NCBI RefSeq assembly: GCF_014596745.1
Contig: NZ_JABTCF010000015.1
Span: forward strand, 1 to 64,000
Length of the DNA stretch: 64,000 nt
Direction: 5' to 3'
Origin: Maribacter aquimaris
GTDB taxonomy: Bacteria > Bacteroidota > Bacteroidia > Flavobacteriales > Flavobacteriaceae
Of this stretch, positions 1-10,036 are shown piece after piece. The stretch's first letter is position 1. The number at the start of each line of letters is the position of its first letter. The translations under genes were made by a program, and so were the position numbers. Under the pieces are notes generated by a model. The model did no database searches and had not been told where the DNA came from. It saw only the letters and a program-made list of their open reading frames with translations.

Positions 1-3000
1 CCGTATACTGGGTGTCATTATCGGTTGCACTTGCCAGGGCTTCGATTGCACCCTGTACATCGGTTTCGCCAAGTGATGCGGTACTATCATCGAAAGTAAC
101 CTCACCTGCATTCTGGTCATCTGTATCTGTAGCGTAAAGGCCACTACCACTTATACTAAGTGCGTTGTTCGCTGCCGGGTCTACTACTGCCGTGAACTCG
201 TTGCTTCCATCTAGGTTCAATCCGTTGCCCGCTGTATACTGGGTGTCATTATCGGTTGCACTTGCCAGTGCCTCGATTGCCCCCTGTACATCGGTTTCGC
301 CAAGTGATGCGGTACTATCATCGAAAGTAACCTCACCTGCATTCTGGTCATCCGTATCTGTAGCGTAAAGACCACTAGCACTAACGCTAAGCGCATTGTT
401 CGCTGCCGGGTCTACTACTGCCGTGAACACATTACTTCCATCTAAATTCAATCCGTTGCCCGCAGTATACTGGGTGTCGTTATCCGTCCGCCCCGCAAGC
501 TCGGCCAAAGCAGCCTCTACATTGTCCGTCGTAAAATTGTCGCCTGAATCTGTAACAGAGACCTGTGTGGCACCTATTGCCAAGTTCGCCTCATTGATAT
601 CTATATCAATTTCATCATTACCAGTATCATTCGTAACAGTTACCTTATTAGAACCTGCATTAATATTTTTGAATTCCAAATCTGCTCCCGCCTTTCTAGC
701 AAAAACACCTACTCCACCAGTACCCACGTTGGATGCAGTATTTGTTTGTCCAGCTGTCGCTGCAAAACCATCTATCTCAGTCTGAAGTTCAACAATTGCA
801 GATTGTACATCAGTACTCACCGTATTGCCCGTAGCAGTAAAAGCAACCTCACCTGCATTCTGGTCATCAGTTGCAAGAAGACCACTACCACTTACACTAA
901 GTGCATTGTTCGCTGCCGGGTCTACCACTGCCGTGAACTCATTACTTCCATCTAGGTTCAATCCATTTCCTGCCGTATACTGGGTATCATTATCGGTTGC
1001 ACTTGCCAGCGCTTCGATTGCCCCCTGTACATCGGTTTCGCCAAGTGATGCGGTACTATCATCGAAAGCAACCTCACCTGCATTTTGGTCATCAGTTGCA
1101 AGCAGACCACTACCACTTACACTAAGTGCATTGTTCGCGGCTGGGTCTACTACTGCCGTGAACTCATTACTTCCATCTAGGTTCAATCCGTTGCCTGCCG
1201 TATACTGGGTGTCATTATCGGTTGCACTTGCCAGGGCTTCGATTGCCCCCTGTACATCGGTTTCGCCAAGTGATGCGGTACTATCATCGAAAGTAACCTC
1301 ACCTGCATCCTGGTCATCAGTTGCAAGCAGACCACTACCACTTACACTAAGTGCATTGTTCGCGGCTGGGTCTACTACTGCCGTGAACTCGTTACTTCCA
1401 TCTAGGTTCAATCCGCTGCCTGCCGTGTATTCCGTGTTCGTGTCCGTGGCGTATATACCATTGGCTCGTACATCCAATGCGTTATTAGCATCTGGACTGG
1501 CTACTGCCGTGAACTCGTTACTTCCATCTAGGTTCAATCCATTTCCTGCCGTATACTGGGTGTCATTATCGGTTGCACTTGCCAGTGCTTCGATTGCCCC
1601 CTGTACATCGGTTTCGCCAAGTGATGCGGTACTATCATCGAAAGTAACCTCACCTGCATTTTGGTCATCAGTTGCAAGCAGACCACTACCACTTACACTA
1701 AGTGCATTGTTCGCGGCTGGGTCTACTACTGCCGTGAACTCGTTACTGCCATCTAGGTTCAATCCGTTGCCTGCCGTGTATTCCGTATTCGTGTCCGTGG
1801 CGTATATACCATTGGCACGTACATCCAATGCGTTATTAGCATCTGGACTGGCTACTGCCGTGAACTCGTTACTTCCATCTAGGTTCAATCCATTTCCTGC
1901 CGTATACTGGGTATCATTATCGGTTGCACTTGCCAGGGCTTCGATTGCCCCCTGTACATCCGTTTCACCAAGTGATGTGGTACTATCATCGAAAGTAACC
2001 TCACCTGCATCCTGGTCATCAGTATCTGTAGCGTAAAGACCACTGCCACTTACACTAAGTGCATTGTTCGCTGCCGGGTCTACTACTGCCGTGAACTCGT
2101 TGCTTCCATCCAGGTTCAATCCGTTGCCTGCCGTGTATTCCGTGTTCGTGTCCGTGACGTATATACCATTGGCACGTACATCCAATGCATTGTCAGCATC
2201 CGGACTAGCTACAGCCGTGAACTCGTTACTTCCATCTAGGTTCAATCCATTTCCTGCCGTATACTGGGTGTCATTATCGGTTGCACTTGCCAGCGCTTCG
2301 ATTGCCCCCTGTACATCCGTTTCACCAAGTGATGCGGTACTATCATCGAAAGCAACCTCACCTGCATCCTGTATCTCATTGGTATCGTCATTTACAAATG
2401 GACTCAGATCGATCAAGTTCGAGGCCTCCCCGTTTACGGTACTGATCAATTCGTTGCTGCCATTTAAACTTAATGCATTACTGTTTACAATCGGAACTCC
2501 AGTTCCGGTCACGCCGTCTACCGTCGTGGTCAAAGTATTTACATTGCTTGAATTCGATACCGTTGTTGCTGGTATCAACGTGCTTGGGGCTATGTATACC
2601 CAATCCGTGCCGTTCCATTGAATTAAATCCCCAGCATTGGAACCTGCTGCTATGTTTTCTAAGCCTACAGCATCATCTGCTAGTTCAGCATTTGTTATAC
2701 CATCCGCGGCTACTGCCAAGGTATATGGGGAGACCGTTGTACCCGCTCCTGAAAGCGCCAAGGTCCCATTGGTGGCCCCGGTAACCTCATTCCCGATGAC
2801 ACCATCGTTCTCCGTAACCGTTACGGAACCTAGATCTACAAGGGTCCAGTCGGAACCGTCCCATTGCATTACCTGGCCCAAGGCCGTACCATTGGCCAAT
2901 TTCCCTAAGGTCACTGCATCATTGGCTATATCACCGGTAGCGATCGTTCCATCCAAGATATCGGAGGACTCAACAGCGCCTGTGGCCAGTTCCGCCGTGG

Positions 3001-5068
3001 TTATGGCATCATCGGCCATTTTAGCGTTTGTGATAGCGTTGTCCGCTATCGTTAATGTCACATCGTTCAACGTGGCATTCGCCCCGCCCGTAACATCAAT
3101 CTCACTCGAGGTGATACTGCCGTCCCCGATGATATCCGTAGGATCTACCGTTACTGTATATTCCGTATTGTTGCCAGATGTTGTGGAAGAAACATCGATT
3201 CCCGTTCCTTCTACCACGGTGGTGGTCAATTCAGTTGCGCTAATTGCCGGGGTAAGGTCCAATGCAACTGATGCCTCACCATTTACCGTACTGATCAGTT
3301 CATTACTACCATTGAGACTAAGAGCATTACTATTGATGATATCGACTCCTGTCCCCGTTACACCATCTACTGTTGTACTTAATGTATTTATAGCGCTTGT
3401 ATTGGAAACCGTAGTCGCCGGTATCAAGGTACTTGGGGCTATGTACACCCAGTCCGTGCCGTTCCATTGTATCAGATCGCCAGACGCACTGCCAGCTGCC
3501 AACTTCCCTAAGGTAACGGCATCATCGGCTATATCACCAGTCGCAATCGTTCCATCCAATATATCACTGGACTCAACAGCTCCTGTGGCCAGTTCCGCCG
3601 TGGTTATGGCATCATCTGCCATTTTAGCGTTCGTGATTGCGTTGTCCGCTATCGTTAATGTCACATCGTTCAATGTGGAGTTCGCTCCCCCGGTAACCGT
3701 AAGGTCGGTAGAGGTAATCGAGCCATCACCGGTCAATGCCGTAACATCGACATCCAATGCACCTGAGGCATTCTGTACTAATCCCACTCCGGCTACATCG
3801 GCGTTTATCGTTGTCGCGTTCACTGCATCGGCAGCTATATCGGCCGAGGATATCGTACCATCCAAAATCTTATCACTGGTTACGGCATCCGCTGCAAGTT
3901 CGGTATTGCCCACCGCACCTGCGGCTATCTCCAAGGTTACATCCCCTAACAATGCATTGGCATCGCCACCTACGGTCAGATCACCAGAGGTAATGTCGCC
4001 GTCACCTGTAAGTTCACTTACGTTAACAGCTACCGTATATTCCGTATTGTTACCTACTACGTTCGTACTTACATCAGTTCCTGAACCTTCTACAACTGTT
4101 GTTGTTAATTCACTTGTGGTTATATCGCTATCCAATTCCTCCAAGGCTGCTTGTACATCAGTGCTAGTAAGATTACCTGCCGGTGTGATGACCACTTCTC
4201 CTGCATTCTGATTATCGGTAACCATGGTCCAGTTGGTGCCATCGTACACATACAGTTCGTTCGTACTAGTATCAAGATAGGTTACCCCAGGATTATCGTT
4301 GGCAGGAGCTCCAACAGGGGAGCCGTTTCCACTTGTGGCAAGTTCGTTCGTTGGATCTATGTCCAGGTCAAGTGCATTGTTTGCGGCCAAGTTCGCTATA
4401 GCTTCCTCTACCGTTGTCTCATTAGTACTATCACCATCAACATCAATGGGATTCAAAAGATTTACTTCTGTAGCATTTTGATCATCGGTATTTACTTCAG
4501 CCGCAATGTCAGCCAATGGAACAGAAACCAGATTTGTATCTGAATCAATTATATCCAATGTTCCACTGGTCGTATTTACCGTAAAAGTTACATTAGTCGT
4601 ATTTGTATTAACTTGAGCTGCAATATCTGCTAGTGGAATAGCGACTGTATTTAAATCACTATCCGTTAATATAAGATCAACTCCATCTTCAGACAACGAC
4701 GCATTTGTCGTATTGGTATCTGTCTCTGCCGCTATTGCTGCTAGGGAAACCCTTACATCATTTCCGTCACTATCGGTCATTACCAGGTCTCCACTTGCAG
4801 CGTCCACACTGAAACTAGCGTTGGTTGTATTGGTGTCATTGGAAGTTAACTCCCAAGAATCCCCATCCCAAAAATAGATGGTGCCGGTATTGGTATTTAC
4901 ATAAATGTCACCGGTATCCGCACCCGCCGGCAAAACCATTCCTGGCGCCGTAACCTCAGGACCACTAAGAACCGTACAATTACACTGGTCCTCTAGGTTT
5001 ACCGTAGTCTGTGAAAATGCGAATCCTGAAAACATTATGAAAATCAGAATTAAAATTTTTCTATTCAT
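1..5068 (-). CDS. Giant secreted tandem-repeat surface protein (partial, C-terminus beyond window)
   Basis: An open frame runs without a stop from the ATG at 5066-5068 to the left edge, at least 1689 codons. It begins with a clear signal peptide (MNRKILILIFIMFSGFAFSQ), so the protein is exported. Residues about 60-260 hold repeated 'TNTTNxxxxxxxxSGDLxxxDSDxN' segments ending in 'PLADIAAE'. Residues about 330-880 hold blocks such as 'DILDGTIATGDIADDAVTLGKLA' and 'LIQWNGTDWVYIAPSTLIPATTVSN', each present twice. From about residue 890 on, tandem 75-77- and 42-residue units dominate. It is rich in Asp, Asn, Thr and Ala and has almost no Cys. I know no catalytic motif in it. Architecture suggests an extended adhesin or fibre exported by T9SS, but the sorting domain would lie outside the window. 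Several modules resemble phage tail-fibre repeats. A candidate promoter lies at 5170-5200. Confidence 0.85.
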   Translation of the reverse strand, partial: MNRKILILIFIMFSGFAFSQTTVNLEDQCNCTVLSGPEVTAPGMVLPAGADTGDIYVNTNTGTIYFWDGDSWELTSNDTNTTNASFSVDAASGDLVMTDSDGNDVRVSLAAIAAETDTNTTNASLSEDGVDLILTDSDLNTVAIPLADIAAQVNTNTTNVTFTVNTTSGTLDIIDSDTNLVSVPLADIAAEVNTDDQNATEVNLLNPIDVDGDSTNETTVEEAIANLAANNALDLDIDPTNELATSGNGSPVGAPANDNPGVTYLDTSTNELYVYDGTNWTMVTDNQNAGEVVITPAGNLTSTDVQAALEELDSDITTSELTTTVVEGSGTDVSTNVVGNNTEYTVAVNVSELTGDGDITSGDLTVGGDANALLGDVTLEIAAGAVGNTELAADAVTSDKILDGTISSADIAADAVNATTINADVAGVGLVQNASGALDVDVTALTGDGSITSTDLTVTGGANSTLNDVTLTIADNAITNAKMADDAITTAELATGAVESSDILDGTIATGDIADDAVTLGKLAAGSASGDLIQWNGTDWVYIAPSTLIPATTVSNTSAINTLSTTVDGVTGTGVDIINSNALSLNGSNELISTVNGEASVALDLTPAISATELTTTVVEGTGIDVSSTTSGNNTEYTVTVDPTDIIGDGSITSSEIDVTGGANATLNDVTLTIADNAITNAKMADDAITTAELATGAVESSDILDGTIATGDIANDAVTLGKLANGTALGQVMQWDGSDWTLVDLGSVTVTENDGVIGNEVTGATNGTLALSGAGTTVSPYTLAVAADGITNAELADDAVGLENIAAGSNAGDLIQWNGTDWVYIAPSTLIPATTVSNSSNVNTLTTTVDGVTGTGVPIVNSNALSLNGSNELISTVNGEASNLIDLSPFVNDDTNEIQDAGEVAFDDSTASLGETDVQGAIEALASATDNDTQYTAGNGLNLDGSNEFTAVASPDADNALDVRANGIYVTDTNTEYTAGNGLNLDGSNEFTAVVDPAANNALSVSGSGLYATDTDDQDAGEVTFDDSTTSLGETDVQGAIEALASATDNDTQYTAGNGLNLDGSNEFTAVASPDANNALDVRANGIYATDTNTEYTAGNGLNLDGSNEFTAVVDPAANNALSVSGSGLLATDDQNAGEVTFDDSTASLGETDVQGAIEALASATDNDTQYTAGNGLNLDGSNEFTAVASPDANNALDVRANGIYATDTNTEYTAGSGLNLDGSNEFTAVVDPAANNALSVSGSGLLATDDQDAGEVTFDDSTASLGETDVQGAIEALASATDNDTQYTAGNGLNLDGSNEFTAVVDPAANNALSVSGSGLLATDDQNAGEVAFDDSTASLGETDVQGAIEALASATDNDTQYTAGNGLNLDGSNEFTAVVDPAANNALSVSGSGLLATDDQNAGEVAFTATGNTVSTDVQSAIVELQTEIDGFAATAGQTNTASNVGTGGVGVFARKAGADLEFKNINAGSNKVTVTNDTGNDEIDIDINEANLAIGATQVSVTDSGDNFTTDNVEAALAELAGRTDNDTQYTAGNGLNLDGSNVFTAVVDPAANNALSVSASGLYATDTDDQNAGEVTFDDSTASLGETDVQGAIEALASATDNDTQYTAGNGLNLDGSNEFTAVVDPAANNALSISGSGLYATDTDDQNAGEVTFDDSTASLGETDVQGAIEALASATDNDTQYT
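3..2380 (-). repeat. Tandem coding repeats of 225/231 bp and 126 bp
   Basis: The motif encoding 'DTQYTAGNGLNLDGSNEF' (plus-strand GTATACTGGGTGTCATTATC or a variant) recurs starting at 3, 234, 465, 975, 1200, 1425, 1551, 1776, 1902, 2133 and 2259. Spacings are 231, 231, (510), 225, 225, 126, 225, 126, 231 and 126 bp. All are multiples of three, so the array changes length without breaking the frame. The long unit encodes 77 residues ('AGNGLNLDGSNEFTAV', 'DPAANNALSVSGSG', 'DDQDAGEVTFDDSTASL', 'TDVQGAIEALASATDN'). The 225-bp form has LLATDDQ in place of LYATDTDDQ. The 42-residue form ends in 'DVRANGIYVTDTNTEY'. Copies are highly similar. Confidence 0.9.
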
Positions 5069-5380
5069 GACAACTTCTTTACTTATAATGGTTTGGTGTT
5101 TCAAAATTTTTTAGTTAGTTGGTTTTGATTCGATTTCCAATTCGGATTGAATCAGTTTGATACATCCAACAAAATTAGCCCTATCACTACCTTAGGAAAA
5201 TATTTGTTGTGTAAGTCGGTATTTGTACTGTATAGCACTCTAAACATGAGGTATCGATGACGTCATTTTACAATTTCAAGGGTATTTCATTGGTCGATGA
5301 GCCTAATTACAGCAATGGTTTCCACGGTTTTTAATCGTAAGGGATTTCCTATATTCCGCTGCTTTATCAAGAAATCAACC
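5069..5380. other. Intergenic region between two surface-protein genes
   Basis: About 310 bp with no convincing gene. It contains the candidate promoter of the downstream giant gene (5170-5200) and the 12-mer ATTTGTTGTGTA (5202-5213). The same 12-mer also stands upstream of the gene at 5381-9613. No clear terminator hairpin was seen after the stop codon at 5381-5383. Confidence 0.6.
5170..5200 (-). promoter_or_regulatory. Candidate Bacteroidota sigma-A promoter for the giant repeat protein
   Basis: Read on the minus strand, TAATTTTG (5170-5177) matches the -7 consensus TAnnTTTG perfectly. It is preceded at 19 nt by TTTT, an imperfect -33 TTTG. The predicted leader is about 95 nt. Confidence 0.5.
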
Positions 5381-8300
5381 TTAATTTTTCTTTACACGAT
5401 AAGTAATTCTGCGATTGGTTATTACGGTTTTGGTTGCTATGGTCAAAATACCGGTCGTAGAAATATCCTTACTACATACATAAGCCGAATTTGAAACAAC
5501 AACCCTATACTCTTTTCCCGTATTGAGAGTAGTTGGATCGGTAATTATCAGGGAATCTGTAGTAGTTCCACTGTAGATCCCTCCATCACCCAAATCCGTC
5601 CAATTTCCATTATCGAATATTTGCCACTGAAAAGTATCCAAATCTGAACCCGTTACCCCCATTGCACCTGTACATCCAGGGCAAATAGTGATATTTAGGG
5701 GCTGATCAATAATCAAAGCTGGATTACCGTATTCAAGAAAATCAAATGTTGAATTCCCATCACCATCGGCCGGTGTGGGATATGTTGCAATACTTACCGT
5801 GCCATCCGGGTTTACCGCGGGTACTCCTGATCCGTACATACCATTGTTGTTGGAATCGGCATTGGAATCGGCATAGGCCTCATTGGCATCATAACAACCA
5901 TCGTCATCACTGTCTTCATCTAAATGATTGAGCTTGGTATCTCCATCCAAATCACCACTTCTACAAGCTGTAAATCCAAAGGCAATATCATCTAAAATTG
6001 AATAAGTCTGGGGTGAGTCATTTATTTGCCCGTAGGCATAAAACCTAAATGAATATTCGGTATTCGCATCCAAATAAAGGGGTCCAGTACCCAAATGTTG
6101 AAAAGTAGCATATGTACTTCCATCATCGGTATGTAAAACATCTTTGGACAAAGTTGTCCATACGTTAGAACCCACTTTTGTATAGGCCGTAGCCGTATAG
6201 TAAGAATCGCCCTGATTAGGTCTAAACCAACCCGACCTAATTTGATTTAATTGAAAAGAAGAAACCTCCGGCCCTGTTGTAAAAGACACTTCTACATAAT
6301 CCCCATTGGCAACAGCTTCCTCTTTGTTTGCTGCAGACATGGTCTCTATCCTCAAATTACCGCCGCTAACGTTGAATATTGTGCTATTCAGCATCATGGT
6401 GTTGGTACCATCCAATATCCAATCATTTACTTCAGGAGTATAATCGGTATCCATTTCCAGATTGCCCGAAGGAGTATTCAAGGTCCAAGCGAACTCATTT
6501 GAAACACTTTCGATAGATTCATCGCAATCGGAGACTCCATCATTGTCGTCATCCACATCACACCCATCTGGTATGCCATCATTGTCACTATCAATAGCAT
6601 CATCAAAATACGGGCATTTATCATTTGCATTATTGACCCCATCACCGTCGTCATCACATAAATCTGAGGTAACCGTGTTATCGGCACTACTTCCCTTTCC
6701 TTGTCCTCCACTAACCGCTATTGGAACTCCTTTATCGTCCACCGATCCTGAAATACTTCCATCGCCATTCAAGTCAGAAAAATCCAGACTATCCGCTCCT
6801 TCGAGAGCATCGAAACACCCATCTCCATCACTATCCAAATCAAAAGCATCAGGTAAACCGTCGTTATCGGTATCTCTACAACCCATGGTTGGCGATACAC
6901 TTACCAAATCGATATCTGCCCCATTGGCCGTACCGCTAGGTGTTGCATAAAACAAAATTGTTGTCTGGGCAGATGTAGCTATAAAATTTTGTTCGAAATA
7001 ATACCATTGTTTAGGTCCCCTAACGCCACTGACCGGACCTACTGCAGTGGCAGTCAAAGTTTCGTCGATAAGATGATTGTTACTTGTGTCTATTACATCA
7101 ACATCTAAACTGACCGTTGCACCGGCACCATGCCCTACATCTTCCCCCCAATAGAAAGAAAATGTATATGTTTTACCTACCTCGGTATTAATAATTTGTG
7201 ACAAGGTATTGTTTACTCCTCCCGAATGGGAATTATTACCTATTATGTCAATATACTGGTTACCATGATAAGCGTCCGCATAAATATCGGAAGACCAAGA
7301 AGGGCTTTCCCCCCCTACCCAACCATCCAAGTTGGTTGTGTAGGTCCATCCTTCCAAAAGATTACTGTTAAAGGAAGCTCCAATAAATGTTCCAGATGCA
7401 TCCGAGAACCCATTAGGAAATGTAGTTGGGTCGGAAAAATCTTGATTTTCAAATGATGGGTTGACCACCAAGTTTCCACATCCTTCGTCCCGATCTAGAA
7501 TACCATCATTGTCATCATCAAGATCACAAACATCGTTAATGCCATCCCCATCGGTATCTATACCTGCCGGATCCGCGCAGGGCTCATAAACGGTAACCTT
7601 AGCCGTATCGCTTTTCCCCTGTGCCGGACAAATAGTAGATGTGGCATCGGTAATGGTATAGTCAAATGTTGTTCCGGTAAAAGGTGACCCCCCACTGTAG
7701 GTATAGGTTACCAAGCCATTATCCGCATCGTCAATCGTTACGCTTCCAATAGCAGGTTGTACAATACTTTCTATAAAAAAGTTCTCCCCATCCGGTTCAG
7801 AATCGTTAGCGAACAGATCAATTTGAACGGAAACCGTGTTCCCATAGGAAACGACCTCTAAATCATCGTTGGCAACCGGAGGATTGGGGTTTTCTATAGT
7901 TTCGGCATCCGTAGTGGTCATTGAATAATGATTTGTTCCGGATATGGTACTAGGTTGTGCCACCGTAGTAGCAATCAATCGGGTAACCCCATTGGTAGGA
8001 TGTACAAAATTGGGATATCTAACCTCTATGATATATGTTTCATTTTCTCCCAAGGGCAAACCAAAATGAACCAGTTCCGGTTGTTGGGTACCATGACCAT
8101 ATACCCCGTTGACCTGCCTAAGTCCACTAACGATATTACCGGCACAATCTTTTATAATTACGTTGGTACCTATGGCCACACGACCGGGAAAAGCACCTGT
8201 GGTACCATCTGCCGACCGGTCTTCGGTAACATTTATTATCAAGTGATTCTTTCTGTTCGCCGTAGGTAGATTATTTATATATAGTTGATTGGAACTATTG

Positions 8301-9613
8301 TTTATATTCATATAAATATCGAGGTCACCGTCGTCATCGATATCAACCATGGTCGTACCCTCGCCATCCCTACCACTATTAAAGGTTTCCGGATCTAGAC
8401 TAAAGGTCATTGGGGCCCCACTGCCTACAACCCCAGGTGCAGGTGTAGGACTGTTCAATTCATTAATAAACAAATAACTTCTATTGTCCCCTACCAGGAG
8501 TAAATCGATATCCCCATCGTTATCGATATCACCACCTGCCAAGGCATCTATACTTGCCGATGAAGTACCCGAACTGGTATTTCCAGGCTGAGGCAAACCG
8601 GGAAAGACACCCGATCCCAGTGCCATCCAGACTCCTGCCCCATCATTTCTATATATTTGTGTTAAACCGTTTTCTGTCCATACCGCATCCAGGTCCCCGT
8701 CATTATCCAAATCCCATAGACCATTTCCCCCCTTATTGTTGTTGGCCGCTTGCCCCAAATCGGCCCCATTAGTGAACATTCCCCCTTGGTTCAAGAAAAA
8801 ATCGTTCTCATCCCGTTTTCGCATAAAAATATCAACCCATCCATCATCATTCACATCTGCCGCCGTACCGTAGTCACCATCGGTCGCATATTGATTTAAG
8901 CCATATTCGGTAACACCGTTACCGTTTCCCGGAGTTATATGGGTAAACAAACTACCAGGGCCAGGGTTTACCAAAGTATGGGTAGTATGGTCTATATAGT
9001 TGTTTCGTAGTATTTCTATACCAAAATTGTGGTTATCGAAAAATATATCCAAATCGCCATCCCCCTCAAAATCGAAGAAACCCGTTCCTTCTGAATTTAA
9101 ACTATTGATATTTATGGTAGCACCTGATCGGCCAACGGTTATAGGACTAGTACCTCCTGCCCCATCCCCAAAAGTACCATCGGCATTTTGAACAAAGATC
9201 TGTATGGCCCCTCCCGATCCATAGGAACCATGCGAATTAATCATAAAATCCGGTCTGCCATCGTTGTTCAAATCTCCCCAAACAGCCTGCCTCTCGGCAG
9301 CATCACCCAACATTCCAGGAGCCAAGGTACTTTGTACATTGGTAAAAGTACCGGCCGGGGATTGACGCATTAAAAAACTCTTGACACCATTGCCATTATT
9401 ATTTTCGAGAACTAACACATCTATAAGGCCATCTCCATCAAAATCGGCCCAAGCATGGCCCCCATCCTTTTTTTTCCCTAAATTGAGGCCAAAGGATGAC
9501 GCACTTTCCGTAAACGTAGTTTGGGCAAAAGCCCCAGTGATGCAACCAAAAAGCCACACCCCCATCATAAATGCTATAGGTTTACGAGATATTAAAATAG
9601 ATTTTCCCAACAT
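5381..9613 (-). CDS. Secreted FG-GAP/ASPIC-UnbV/thrombospondin type 3 repeat protein
   Basis: 1410 residues. The N-terminus (MLGKSILISRKPIAFMMGVWLFGCITGAFAQ) is a signal peptide; Met16 is a possible alternative start. Residues about 55-430 contain at least seven Ca-binding FG-GAP/VCBS loops (DFDGDGLIDV, DLNNDGRPDF, DFEGDGDLDI, DVNDDGWVDI, DLDNDGDLDA, DIDNDGDIDL, DIDDDGDLDI), expected to form a beta-propeller. Residues about 450-560 match the ASPIC/UnbV domain. A cadherin/Big_9-like domain follows, then thrombospondin type 3 loops ([24 protein letters not shown]) alternating with beta-sandwich modules, and a final Ig-like module near residue 1310. Unlike its neighbour at 13159, it has no recognisable T9SS type A or B C-terminal domain. 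It ends in KTVITNRRITYRVKKN, a segment found again at 10037-10080. Role: surface or extracellular protein; ligand unknown. Confidence 0.85.
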   Translation of the reverse strand: MLGKSILISRKPIAFMMGVWLFGCITGAFAQTTFTESASSFGLNLGKKKDGGHAWADFDGDGLIDVLVLENNNGNGVKSFLMRQSPAGTFTNVQSTLAPGMLGDAAERQAVWGDLNNDGRPDFMINSHGSYGSGGAIQIFVQNADGTFGDGAGGTSPITVGRSGATININSLNSEGTGFFDFEGDGDLDIFFDNHNFGIEILRNNYIDHTTHTLVNPGPGSLFTHITPGNGNGVTEYGLNQYATDGDYGTAADVNDDGWVDIFMRKRDENDFFLNQGGMFTNGADLGQAANNNKGGNGLWDLDNDGDLDAVWTENGLTQIYRNDGAGVWMALGSGVFPGLPQPGNTSSGTSSASIDALAGGDIDNDGDIDLLLVGDNRSYLFINELNSPTPAPGVVGSGAPMTFSLDPETFNSGRDGEGTTMVDIDDDGDLDIYMNINNSSNQLYINNLPTANRKNHLIINVTEDRSADGTTGAFPGRVAIGTNVIIKDCAGNIVSGLRQVNGVYGHGTQQPELVHFGLPLGENETYIIEVRYPNFVHPTNGVTRLIATTVAQPSTISGTNHYSMTTTDAETIENPNPPVANDDLEVVSYGNTVSVQIDLFANDSEPDGENFFIESIVQPAIGSVTIDDADNGLVTYTYSGGSPFTGTTFDYTITDATSTICPAQGKSDTAKVTVYEPCADPAGIDTDGDGINDVCDLDDDNDGILDRDEGCGNLVVNPSFENQDFSDPTTFPNGFSDASGTFIGASFNSNLLEGWTYTTNLDGWVGGESPSWSSDIYADAYHGNQYIDIIGNNSHSGGVNNTLSQIINTEVGKTYTFSFYWGEDVGHGAGATVSLDVDVIDTSNNHLIDETLTATAVGPVSGVRGPKQWYYFEQNFIATSAQTTILFYATPSGTANGADIDLVSVSPTMGCRDTDNDGLPDAFDLDSDGDGCFDALEGADSLDFSDLNGDGSISGSVDDKGVPIAVSGGQGKGSSADNTVTSDLCDDDGDGVNNANDKCPYFDDAIDSDNDGIPDGCDVDDDNDGVSDCDESIESVSNEFAWTLNTPSGNLEMDTDYTPEVNDWILDGTNTMMLNSTIFNVSGGNLRIETMSAANKEEAVANGDYVEVSFTTGPEVSSFQLNQIRSGWFRPNQGDSYYTATAYTKVGSNVWTTLSKDVLHTDDGSTYATFQHLGTGPLYLDANTEYSFRFYAYGQINDSPQTYSILDDIAFGFTACRSGDLDGDTKLNHLDEDSDDDGCYDANEAYADSNADSNNNGMYGSGVPAVNPDGTVSIATYPTPADGDGNSTFDFLEYGNPALIIDQPLNITICPGCTGAMGVTGSDLDTFQWQIFDNGNWTDLGDGGIYSGTTTDSLIITDPTTLNTGKEYRVVVSNSAYVCSKDISTTGILTIATKTVITNRRITYRVKKN

Positions 9614-10036
9614 AATTATATTACAGGCAGATTACCCAATTTCTGATCGAGGCTTACCTTCTTCACAAAAATTGATGTAAAAAAAAAAGAATTAAAAAAA
9701 TTTGTTGTGTAGTTGATGAATTATGGCATTTAACATCAAAAAGGTGTTGTTTGACCAATAACACCCTGGTAAACAGTAAATTATATGTAAGAATATTCCT
9801 AGACCCCTTACACAACCCTATATATAGCACCTCTCAACCGAACCAAATCGGGGTGAAAATCTTGGGTATAATATTGATTTAACCATTATCTAATACTAAC
9901 CCTTATGATCTCGTTAATGTCTTTTCATAACAAACTTTAAGCGCCATTATCATTTTTAGGATATAATTGGAAATAGCCTTTGGGTACACCAAGGGGGAGG
10001 GGTATGCGGCGATTTTTTAAGGTATTCAAAGACAAT

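Noticed and set aside
1-2400. CRISPR-like regular repeats
   Set aside because: The units are 126-231 bp, coding, and similar over their whole length, without unique spacers.
825-2621. Plus-strand open frames of 403 and 185 codons rich in Ser and Leu
   Set aside because: They are shadows of the minus-strand repeat gene, which has a signal peptide, a promoter and an open frame across the whole region.
1-5068. Prophage, because of tail-fibre-like modules
   Set aside because: No capsid, portal, terminase, integrase or lysis genes are near, and the protein starts with a Sec signal peptide.
5069-5400. Frameshifted T9SS sorting domain after the 1410-residue protein
   Set aside because: Reading the three minus-strand frames by eye gave no type A or type B motif.
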